This document shows, in pieces, positions 1 to 7,600 of a stretch of DNA of 41,575 bases. Source of the DNA: Candidatus Poseidoniaceae archaeon (lineage in GTDB: Archaea > Thermoplasmatota > Poseidoniia > Poseidoniales > Poseidoniaceae); contig JAKMGM010000160.1 in the NCBI GenBank assembly GCA_022424925.1, forward strand, positions 1-41,575, given 5' to 3'. The notes under the pieces are model-generated. The model did no database searches, was not told the DNA's origin, and saw only the letters and a program-made list of their open reading frames with translations. The position numbers and the translations under genes were made by a program. Position 1 is the first letter of the stretch. Each line of letters starts with the position of its first letter.

Positions 1-470
1 ATGTGTGACCATGCTCCGTCGGGTTGTGCAGGGTTTCCGCCAACTTTGATGGTAAGTGACTCAAGATGTCCAAGCGTTTCAGAGGCTTTTTTCGCAAGCA
101 TATTCGATACACCTGGAGCAATGCCAACATCCCAGAGCAATACAGCGTTGTTCTCGACAGCAAGATGTTCGTAAGCATGCGGGTCTTCGGCCGTGAAGGC
201 CAAATCAATGATATCGTGGCCTTGTCGCAGCAACAGCGGTCGTACAGCGTCTCCAATGCGGCCAGGGAGCATGTTCACTACAACTCGAATCTTTTGAAAC
301 CCGTCGATGTGTTCCATGACGTCACCTGCAAGAGCAGTAACATTGGCTTTTGAGGCTAAATCATCTGGTACATTGAGGTCGACCACAGTCACTTCATGGC
401 CGTAATCCAGCAACCTTTCGATAACGAATCGGCCGACAAGCCCACATCCTAGAGCAACAACTGCAGCCAT
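1..470 (-). CDS. Saccharopine dehydrogenase-like (Lys9-type) oxidoreductase, N-terminal part
   Basis: This reading frame starts with ATG at 470 and runs off the left edge, so only about 156 N-terminal residues are visible. The protein opens with a Rossmann dinucleotide-binding turn (ALGCGLVGRFVIERLL) and an acidic end to the second strand (VTVVDLN). Further motifs are VVNMLPGRIGDAVRPLL, IIDLAFTAEDP and DVGIAPGVSNMLA, the pattern of saccharopine dehydrogenase/reductase-like proteins, followed by IKVGGNP. Members act on amino-acid-derived substrates with NAD(P); the substrate here cannot be told from the sequence. A GAGGGG ribosome-binding site lies about 7 bases before the ATG. The gene lies 10 bases after the asparaginyl-tRNA synthetase stop on the same strand, so the two are probably co-transcribed. 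Confidence is good for the family and low for the exact reaction. Confidence 0.8.
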   Translation of the reverse strand, partial: MAAVVALGCGLVGRFVIERLLDYGHEVTVVDLNVPDDLASKANVTALAGDVMEHIDGFQKIRVVVNMLPGRIGDAVRPLLLRQGHDIIDLAFTAEDPHAYEHLAVENNAVLLWDVGIAPGVSNMLAKKASETLGHLESLTIKVGGNPAQPDGAWSH

Positions 471-480
471 TTGTGTCCCC

Positions 481-1815
481 TCAGGGTGTTACACGGCGAG
501 AGTCGCGCGGGAATGGTATAACTTCACGAATGTGGTCAGCGCCTGTTAACCATGCGCAAACCCGGTCGACGCCAAGGCCGAAACCACCGTGAGGAACGCC
601 TCCATACGAGCGTGTATCAATGTAGAACTGGTAAGCCTCGGTAGGCGTTCCTTCCTCCTTGAGTCGGGCTAGAATCTCTTCTTCGGACCATGTTCGTTCG
701 CCTCCACCGATGATTTCACCGTAGCCTTCTGGCGCCAACAGGTCGTGGCAAAGAACATAGTTTTCATCATCAGGATCGACACGGTGGTAGAACGGTTTTG
801 CCACCTTTGGATAGTGGGTGAGGAAATGTGGAACATCAAAATCTTGTGTGAGAATCTTTTCTTTGGAGTAATCCAAGTCTTGTCCCCACTCGATGTCAAC
901 ATTCATCCCTTGAAGCGTTTCAACAGCCTCGTCATATCGCATTCGCGGGTAGGGATTGTCTGCATATCGGGCGACCAAATCAAGGTCACGCCCGAGCCCT
1001 TCAAGTTCGGTAGAACGCTCATCGAGAAGGGTTGAAGCAACTCGACGAACAACACCTTCACCATGCGTCATGATTTCTTGGTTGCTCGCCCATGCGACTT
1101 CCATTTCAGCATGCCAAAATTCAGTAAGATGTCGCCGTGTTCGTGATTTCTCTGCACGGAAAGAGGGGGCGATGGTGTACAGGCGTTCGAGGGCTGGCAT
1201 TGCTGCCTCAGCATACAGTTGCCATGATTGGGTGAGGTAAGCAGTTCGACCAAAATATGGAACTTCAAACAATGTCGAGCCACCTTCAACGGCTCCAGCA
1301 ACGAAATTCGGTGCCTGATACTCAACAAAATCTAAGTCTCGAAAATAGGAATGAATAGCGCCAAAAACGCTGCTTCGAATCTGGAGCATGGTCGTCATAC
1401 GAGAGGTTCTCAGGTACAAATGGCGGTTATCGAGAAGGAATTCAGTTTCACCCCCGTCAGCAGCAGCCATAGCCGACTCAGTAATTGGAAACGGCTTTTC
1501 GGGGTTCACTGCGCCAACGATTTCGAACGAGGAGGCAACGACCTCATGGCCTCCGTCTGCTCTTTCATCGGCATTGACTTTACCGTGGATAATGACTGAA
1601 GTTTCGATAAGGACATTTTTGACTTCAGCGAACAGTTCCTCACCGATGGCGTCTTTCTTCACCACACATTGAATGGTACCGGTCGAATCTCGAAGAACAA
1701 CGAATCGAATGTTGTTGTTTCCACGAGCCCGCTTCACCCAGCCCTTCAATTCAACAACTTGGTCGTCGTGCTTTCCAGACTGCACATCGCCTATCCACAG
1801 TGTCTTGCTCATCAT
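481..1815 (-). CDS. asnS: Asparaginyl-tRNA synthetase
   Basis: A class IIb aminoacyl-tRNA synthetase that charges tRNA with asparagine using ATP. It begins with an OB-fold anticodon-binding domain (VVELKGWVKRARGNNNIRFVVLRD) and continues into the class II catalytic core. Class II motif 2 is seen around FRAEKSRTRRHLTEFWHAEME, and motif 3 is the C-terminal GFGLGVDRVCAWLTG. The ending HIREVIPFPRDSRRVTP and the segment APEGYGEIIGGGERT are typical of AsnRS; archaeal AspRS usually ends with an AVLFPRD-type sequence, so AsnRS is preferred. The open frame extends upstream to 1938, but the ATG-ATG at 1815/1812 follows an AGGTG site and begins a normal-length protein of 444 residues. It is transcribed divergently from carbamate kinase. 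Confidence 0.93.
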   Translation of the reverse strand: MMSKTLWIGDVQSGKHDDQVVELKGWVKRARGNNNIRFVVLRDSTGTIQCVVKKDAIGEELFAEVKNVLIETSVIIHGKVNADERADGGHEVVASSFEIVGAVNPEKPFPITESAMAAADGGETEFLLDNRHLYLRTSRMTTMLQIRSSVFGAIHSYFRDLDFVEYQAPNFVAGAVEGGSTLFEVPYFGRTAYLTQSWQLYAEAAMPALERLYTIAPSFRAEKSRTRRHLTEFWHAEMEVAWASNQEIMTHGEGVVRRVASTLLDERSTELEGLGRDLDLVARYADNPYPRMRYDEAVETLQGMNVDIEWGQDLDYSKEKILTQDFDVPHFLTHYPKVAKPFYHRVDPDDENYVLCHDLLAPEGYGEIIGGGERTWSEEEILARLKEEGTPTEAYQFYIDTRSYGGVPHGGFGLGVDRVCAWLTGADHIREVIPFPRDSRRVTP

Positions 1816-1947
1816 CGCACCTGTCTTCCGCTGGAGTCCTCTGTAATTCAATGTCTCCCTCTGCGTCTTTGGTGGCATGAACGAAAACAGCCTGCCACTG
1901 ACGAACATCGGGCAAAGGGTCAAACGCTCTGTGTTCATCTCAAGGTC
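1816..1947. promoter_or_regulatory. Divergent promoter region between asnS and the carbamate kinase gene
   Basis: These 132 bases separate two divergent starts and must hold both promoters. The stretch is open in both directions as upstream read-through of the flanking genes, but neither extension resembles family homologues. I could not pick a convincing TATA box for either side. Confidence 0.35.
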
Positions 1948-2856
1948 ATGACACGAATTGCTGTTTACGCCATTGGAGGTAATGCATTGTCATCACCGGA
2001 TGGTGAAAACCAAGAGCGAAGCGCAGAGGTTCTCGCTCGTGTTATGTCTGATGTGATCGATTTACTTGAGGCTGGATGGGGCGTCGTGTTGACGCATGGA
2101 AATGGGCCTCAGGTTGGGCATTTAATGGAACTTGACTCTAAGCAAACCCAATCCATGGACACGTGGGTTTCGGCAACTCAGGGCATGATCGGGCATTCGC
2201 TTGCACTCAATCTCGATTCAATTCTCCACCGTCGCCGCCGTCCTGAGCGTACCGCCTGCATCTTGACCAGAGTATTGGTCGATGGAAACGACCAAGGTTT
2301 TCAATTCCCCACGAAACCCGTTGGGCCGATACTTTCTGCTGATACAGTTATGTCTGCAGATTGGGACATTGCTGAAACCATCAAAGGGCCACGGCGTGTT
2401 GTCGCAAGTCCCCTTCCAATGAAAGTTATTGATTTGCCGGTGATACAAAAACTGGTTGATTTACATGCAGTCGTAGTATGCGGCGGAGGCGGCGGCATAC
2501 CAGTCGTTGACAAAGGCGATTTTTTTGCAGGCGTTCCTGCGGTTATTGACAAAGACCGTCTTTCCGCACTTTTAGCCATCCAACTTGAGGCTGATGCCCT
2601 CATCATTTCGACAGCCATCGATGCTGTGCGAACAGATTTTGGCGGACCAAATGAGACGCTTCACCGCCGGCTCTCGTTGGATGAATGTGAACATTTTCTC
2701 GAGCAAGGAGAATTTCCAGCCGGCTCAATGGGGCCGAAAATCGGCAGCCTCATGGAAGCTGCACTCCATCGCCCGGGCCTTGAAGCGGTTTTGTGCCAAC
2801 CAGGGGATGCACTTATGGCATTACGTGGAGAGACTGGAACGACGGTTCATGTTTGA
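1948..2856 (+). CDS. arcC: Carbamate kinase
   Basis: An amino-acid-kinase-fold enzyme of 302 residues that interconverts carbamoyl phosphate plus ADP with carbamate plus ATP. Visible motifs are the N-terminal AIGGNALSSPDG, the phosphate-binding loop THGNGPQVGHLMELD, the glycine run VVCGGGGGIPVV, the IDKDRLSALLA segment and the C-terminal GSMGPKIGS, all in the family order. The length matches the family (about 300). The frame is open from 1669, but the homologous N-terminus begins at the ATG at 1948. An AGGT lies only one base before it, so the transcript may be leaderless. No arginine deiminase or ornithine carbamoyltransferase gene lies in the window, so whether it works in fermentation or in anabolism is unresolved. 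The Ni-SOD gene follows closely on the same strand. Confidence 0.92.
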   Translation: MTRIAVYAIGGNALSSPDGENQERSAEVLARVMSDVIDLLEAGWGVVLTHGNGPQVGHLMELDSKQTQSMDTWVSATQGMIGHSLALNLDSILHRRRRPERTACILTRVLVDGNDQGFQFPTKPVGPILSADTVMSADWDIAETIKGPRRVVASPLPMKVIDLPVIQKLVDLHAVVVCGGGGGIPVVDKGDFFAGVPAVIDKDRLSALLAIQLEADALIISTAIDAVRTDFGGPNETLHRRLSLDECEHFLEQGEFPAGSMGPKIGSLMEAALHRPGLEAVLCQPGDALMALRGETGTTVHV

Positions 2857-2901
2857 GTTTAAGGTGCACATATTGATATGCTTGTTCTCGTTCAGGGTAT
2901 C

Positions 2902-3354
2902 ATGGAAGAGACACCATTCACCCTAATTGAAGCAACCGCCCACTGTGACGGACCATGCGGAGTATACGACCCAGCCAGCGCACGTGTTGCCGGTGAAGCC
3001 GTTCAATCGATGACCAAGAAAATGCTCGCTCTCGAGTACCCACAAGTGTTCAGTTCTGAGTCTATGGCTGCATACCTCAACACCATGAGTCGCTATGCTG
3101 CTATCAAGGAAGAAGAAGCCCAAAAGTGTAAGAAGGAATTGTTGGTCCTCTGGACAGACTTCTTCAAACCAGTTCACCTCGACGCACACCCCGATCTTCA
3201 CGACACGTTTTGGCAGGCTGCTAAACTGTGCAGTGCCTGCAAGGTCGAAGTCTCCGCTCAGCACGCTCAGGAATTGATGGATGCAATCGAAGCCATTCAC
3301 ACCATGTTCTGGGCAATCAAGGGTAGAGAAGTTCCTTGGATTCGCGCCAGTTGA
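2902..3354 (+). CDS. sodN: Nickel-dependent superoxide dismutase precursor
   Basis: SodN dismutates superoxide at a nickel ion held by the first residues of the mature protein. The signature is HCDGPCGVYDP: after leader removal, His1, Cys2 and Cys6 form the nickel hook. The Leu usual in HCDLPCG is Gly here. From the ATG at 2902 the leader is MEETPFTLIEATA, 13 residues, close to the 14 of Streptomyces SodN; an AGGG precedes this ATG by 4 bases. An alternative ATG at 2878 (AAGGTG 11 bases upstream) would give a 21-residue leader. The mature protein, about 137 residues, fits the Ni-SOD four-helix bundle. The adjoining sodX-like peptidase gene, 9 bases downstream, supports the identification. There is no export signal, so a cytoplasmic enzyme is likely. 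Confidence 0.93.
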   Translation: MEETPFTLIEATAHCDGPCGVYDPASARVAGEAVQSMTKKMLALEYPQVFSSESMAAYLNTMSRYAAIKEEEAQKCKKELLVLWTDFFKPVHLDAHPDLHDTFWQAAKLCSACKVEVSAQHAQELMDAIEAIHTMFWAIKGREVPWIRAS

Positions 3355-3363
3355 GGTGCTTCA

Positions 3364-3675
3364 ATGACCGAGGTCCGAGTTCAAATCTCGGGCGACAGCA
3401 TGTGGCCTGCTTTCCCCAGCGGCAGTTTGTTTCGACTCGTTCCGTGTTCGTCTGAGCAACTCAACATCGGTCATGTGGTTCTTGCACGCCATCCTTTTCA
3501 TTCAGATGTTCAAATCGTCAAGCGAATTCAGCACATCACCAAAGATTCAGTTTTTTTGGTCGGCGACAATCCCGATCCTTTGGCCAGTGAAGACTCCCAC
3601 AACTTTGGTTCTGTAAGCATGGAAAACATACTCGGCCGTGTTGAGCTTGTTGAACATGAAGGGTGGCGGGCCTGA
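3364..3675 (+). CDS. sodX: Nickel-type SOD maturation protease (S26/LexA-like)
   Basis: A compact 103-residue serine peptidase of the signal-peptidase-like S26/S24 fold. The serine motif is SGDSMWPAFPSGSL (nucleophile about Ser12), the general-base lysine is in VQIVKRIQ (about Lys53), and the conserved GDNPDPLASEDSHNFG box follows. Unlike true signal peptidases it has no membrane helix. This size and the position directly behind sodN match the dedicated protease that trims the Ni-SOD leader to expose the nickel-binding N-terminus. Translation is probably coupled to sodN. The last 9 bases, including the TGA stop, overlap the 3' end of the tRNA-Lys gene on the other strand. Confidence 0.88.
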   Translation: MTEVRVQISGDSMWPAFPSGSLFRLVPCSSEQLNIGHVVLARHPFHSDVQIVKRIQHITKDSVFLVGDNPDPLASEDSHNFGSVSMENILGRVELVEHEGWRA

Positions 3676-3740
3676 CGGGGTTCGAACCCGCGACCGATGG
3701 ATTAAGAGTCCATCGCTCTACCTGACTAAGCTACAGGCCC
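3667..3740 (-). tRNA. tRNA-Lys (anticodon CTT)
   Basis: Read on the minus strand this is a full cloverleaf. The acceptor stem is GGGCCTG with CAGGCCC, the D-arm is GCTTAGTCAGGTAGAGC, the anticodon stem is ATGGA/TCCAT with loop CTCTTAA (anticodon CTT, lysine AAG codons), and the T-arm is GCGGGTTCGAACCCCGT. The discriminator is G; no CCA is encoded and no intron is present. Its 3' end overlaps the last 9 bases of the convergent sodX gene. Confidence 0.96.
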
Positions 3741-3758
3741 AGCCTTGGGTTCGTCCAC

Positions 3759-3770
3759 CCGTATTTAACA
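3759..3770 (-). promoter_or_regulatory. TATA-box candidate for tRNA-Lys
   Basis: On the minus strand the bases TGTTAAATACGG place an AT-rich TTAAATA box centred about 25 bases before the tRNA 5' end, the usual archaeal spacing. It lies in the 46-base gap behind rpiA, so the tRNA probably has its own promoter. Confidence 0.5.
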
Positions 3771-3786
3771 ATTGACAGACGGCTCT

Positions 3787-4491
3787 TCACTCAAGTCGCC
3801 CGTTTGGGTTCACCAGTGTTTCGACTCCGTTGGAACCTGCGAGAACCACGACATCGCACATGTCATTGAACAGACCTACCTGAACAACACCTGCAATGTT
3901 GAGGATTTCAGACTCCATTACCTTTGGTTGCGTGATGCTCGGTCCACAATGTGCGTCAGCAATCATGTTTCCATTGTCAGTGATAACGGGGTTGTCTCCT
4001 GCCATTCTGCAGTTCACTCTGCAGTCGAGTGTTCTAGCCAACACACGAATTGTGGCTTGGTGAGCGAAGGGCGTTATTTCTATAGGAAGGGGGAATGCTC
4101 CAAGGGTTTGCACTTTTTTCCGGTCATCGGCTACGATAATCATCGCTTTGGCTTCTTGGGCAACAATCTTTTCTCGTAACAGTGCAGCCCCACCACCTTT
4201 GATGAGTTGGAAGTTTGGGTCGTATTCATCCGCACCATCAATGACAATATCCAATCCGTCAATTTCGGAGAGTTTTACCAATGGTATCCCAACCTCAAGT
4301 GCGAGTTTTTCTGTAGCCAACGACGTTGGTACGCCGACGATTTCCAAACCTTCTTCATGAATCATTCGTCCAAGTTCCACAACAGTGTGTTTGACAGTGG
4401 AACCCGTTCCAAGTCCAATGTTCATGCCGCTTCTTACATAGGCGCATGCAGCAATGCCGGCTTCTTTCTTGAGGGCTTCAACATCACTCAT
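3787..4491 (-). CDS. rpiA: Ribose-5-phosphate isomerase A
   Basis: This enzyme interconverts ribose 5-phosphate and ribulose 5-phosphate in the pentose pathway. Motifs in family order are MNIGLGTGSTVKH (phosphate loop), VGVPTSLATEKLA, LDIVIDGADEYDPN (catalytic Asp region), LIKGGGAALLREKI (catalytic Glu in the LxREK segment) and the C-terminal GLFNDMCDVVVLAG. The ATG at 4491 starts MSDVEALKKEAG, where family members usually begin, and has a GGTG just upstream. A second ATG at 4524 would add 11 residues. The product is 234 residues, normal for RpiA. The gene is divergent from the giant surface-protein gene, and tRNA-Lys follows downstream on the same strand. Confidence 0.94.
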   Translation of the reverse strand: MSDVEALKKEAGIAACAYVRSGMNIGLGTGSTVKHTVVELGRMIHEEGLEIVGVPTSLATEKLALEVGIPLVKLSEIDGLDIVIDGADEYDPNFQLIKGGGAALLREKIVAQEAKAMIIVADDRKKVQTLGAFPLPIEITPFAHQATIRVLARTLDCRVNCRMAGDNPVITDNGNMIADAHCGPSITQPKVMESEILNIAGVVQVGLFNDMCDVVVLAGSNGVETLVNPNGRLE

Positions 4492-4610
4492 GCACCGATT
4501 GTCCAGCGTCAAGCCCTTGAGCATTCCGTATGAATTAGGCGTATGCTCATCCCACGGGATGAGGTATGCTTAGCCGAAGACTTTTGACCTAAGACCATCC
4601 TCAATGAAAC

Positions 4611-7600
4611 ATGAACGGTGCTCGCTCCACTTCGGTCCGCTGCTGCGCTGTTGTGGTTTTGTTCATGCTTTCAACCCTCATGCTCGGGTATTCGCCAGAA
4701 AACCGTGAACACATGGACTCGAATTTCGAACCTCTTTCAGCACCGACTCCGTTCGGACAAACGAATTTGCTTTCCATCGGTTCATTTCCTGACGGAGCGA
4801 ACGCCAATACTCGACTGAGCGTTGACGAAGGCGCTGCGCTGAAAACGCTCGACTTGCAAATTGACTCGGCGCGTTTACCCTCATCGACTGGCTTTTCACT
4901 GACTGAGTCAAGTGATTTTTCAACCAATACCGTCTATGATGGTATGGATGTCAATGGTTCATCGCTGACCATTCTCCCGCAGGGCTGGGAATGGGATTTT
5001 GAAAACGCAAACCACGGCTGGACACTCGGCTCACCAGCATGGAAATGGGGTTTTGATTCAGTCATCGGTCAAGCCGGTGGTGTTGCGAGCGGTGTCAAGG
5101 CGCTGTACACATACGACGGGAACTATCCAAACAACATGGGTTCAACATTATGGGCAACCTCCCCGGTCATGGATTGCTCTGCGTGTTCCGGAGCATGGGA
5201 ATTGAGTTTCATGCGCCGTTTGGGCGTCGAAAGCCCTTCATGGGACCATGCATATATCTCGGTCAAAACATCGACCGGAAGTTGGGCAAGTCTGTATTCA
5301 AATCCAAGCAGCGTGAGCGATGGTTCCTTCACCCAACAGACCATATCCCTCAACAATTACATTGCTGGAAATTCGAATCTTCAGATTCGGTTTGGTATCG
5401 GTACAACAGATTCTTCGGTAACCTATACCGGATGGAATATTGATGATGTTTCGATCATGCCGAGCACTACCGGCACATCATCGGGTGAAGGCAATTGGAC
5501 TTCCGCACCGCTGAGCCCTACGATGTTTGGGCAAGGTGAGGAGCGCGCTTTTGGTTATCTCCATATTGATGCGTTCGTTCCGCAGGGAGAAATTTTTGAA
5601 TGGAGGCTGCTTGATGCAACCACCAGTCAGCCAGTTCCAGGTTTCGAAAATTCGATACTGCGTTCCATTGACTTGGGCTTAGTTGACTGGGAAACCTATC
5701 CAAGCATCCGGCTCAGTATTCACATGAAGAGCCAAGCCGGCGGTGTTCCAGCAGTGCATGGAATCCATTTTGAGGGTAAGATTTTCGAGGATTTTAATGA
5801 TGACCCAACCGACTTGGGGTGGCAATTGCAAGGCGTGAATTGGGCAAATGGCGTGGTTTCAGGCACAGGCACGCTCAAAACCTCGACATTCAATGTTCGT
5901 TCTGGTTTTGCCGGCTTCGACTCGAATTCAGTTCTCTCGTCTGGTGCTGTTGTTGAATACACTTTAGACGGTGGATCAAATTGGAACACATTGGTTGACG
6001 GAAAACAATGGCTCACTACCCCTGCGTTTTCGGTGCAATTTCGAGTGTCCTCATCCGGCAGTTCTTGGAACATCGACTCGTTTGATGTTGAATTGATTCG
6101 AACCAGCATTCCTGACGGCCTACGTATTGATGTCGGCATGAACGGCATCAGCGATTGGTCGCTGGAAGGTGATGGGATTGGGCGTTTGGGAATACAAGAC
6201 CGTCTCAAAGACCATTCGCTATGGAACTCACAGCCATCCGCTCCATCTTCTCCAGCTTCATACAGTCTTTTGTTGCCGGCAGCGGGGGTTCAAGCGTTTG
6301 AATTTGGAGTTGCTGCCCCACTTCAAGCAATGAATTCCCCCTTCTTGGCCATGTCCATCGATGGGCAAGACTTCATGTCGACATCCCTGCCGAATCTCCA
6401 AGAATTACAGATTATCCAACTTTCTTCGAGCGAATTGAGCACGTTAAACAGCGCACTTTCTCAAGCATCACATGACTCCAGTGTTGAGGGCTTACCTATG
6501 GTAGAAGTTGACGTACGCATTGGTTCGTCAACCTCAACCTCGGATGTACTGTTCGGGGGCATCTTTGCACCGTATGATGCCTCACTTGTTCTTCAGTTTG
6601 GACCAAGCGACCCAGTGATTGTCGCATTGAACAGCGCACTTCAGTCGGTCATTCCCGTCAGTGGCAGCAAGGAGTTGCCGCTTCCAATCCGCATGTCTTC
6701 CTCGGGTGCAGTCTATGTGAACGTCGTTCAACAGACATCGCAGGGTTCAATTGAACCCATTTCCATTTCAGTGTCCAATGTATCGGATACATTCACGCCC
6801 TCGACAGACTGGGTCGAAGTAACCAGCGTTTTTGACTTCTCAAACTTAGGTGTCACATCGCCGGAATCGTATGTGAAATCGAACGGTTGGTCACTCGCAT
6901 TGTTCCTGACGGCAGACAACGAACATTCCGAGACGCGCTGTCCAATGGTATCGCTCCCAATTACCGGAGTTTCTGTGAACAGTTGTGTCCGAGAAGGAAA
7001 CTCAATGATTTGGTCTCAAGATGGAGGCTTTGGAGAAATTCGAATGCTTGAAAGTGGATCTTTCTTGCAAATTGTTCACCGCTTCCAGTTTCCTGAGCAG
7101 TGGGAAGATGAAGCATCCCTCTCGGTTTCGGTCAACATGCTCGCACCTTCTGGCCCAATGCTTCCAGTGAGCATGAATTTCGGACTTGGCTCTTCGCAAG
7201 GGGTTGAGAATGATGTGGAAGTGAAAGATTGGGCGATTGTTTACGATAATTCGGTTCGTTCCGTCCACGAACTTCCTTACCTCAACCCTGGAGAACAGGT
7301 AATGGTTGAAGTTCAGTTAGGGTTTGAGGACGTACCAGTTTCATCTTCACCTCGTCCGGGATCTACACTCGTACGCTTCCTTGCTGATGGGGTCGAGGTT
7401 CAATCAACATCGGTATTGGCAGATGGTGTAGCTTCTATCCCTTGGACCGTTCCAACGCAGAAGGATACGGTTGAACTGGAAGTCGAGGTCATTCCACTTG
7501 CAGGTCAAAACATCGTGTTCGCAGTCCCGAATACGGTCTCCTTTGGATTTGATACTGTTGACCCAGAACTTCTCGGCATGAGCGTTTCGGAGTTTGACCA

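Noticed and set aside
66..353. Plus-strand open frame of 95 codons at the left edge
   Set aside because: It lies antisense to the saccharopine-dehydrogenase-like gene, whose minus-strand frame shows clear Rossmann and family motifs. The plus frame has none.
481..1815. Aspartyl-tRNA synthetase as the identity of the synthetase
   Set aside because: The EGYGEIIGGGERT segment and the HIREVIPFPR ending fit asparaginyl enzymes better. A nondiscriminating AspRS is not fully excluded.
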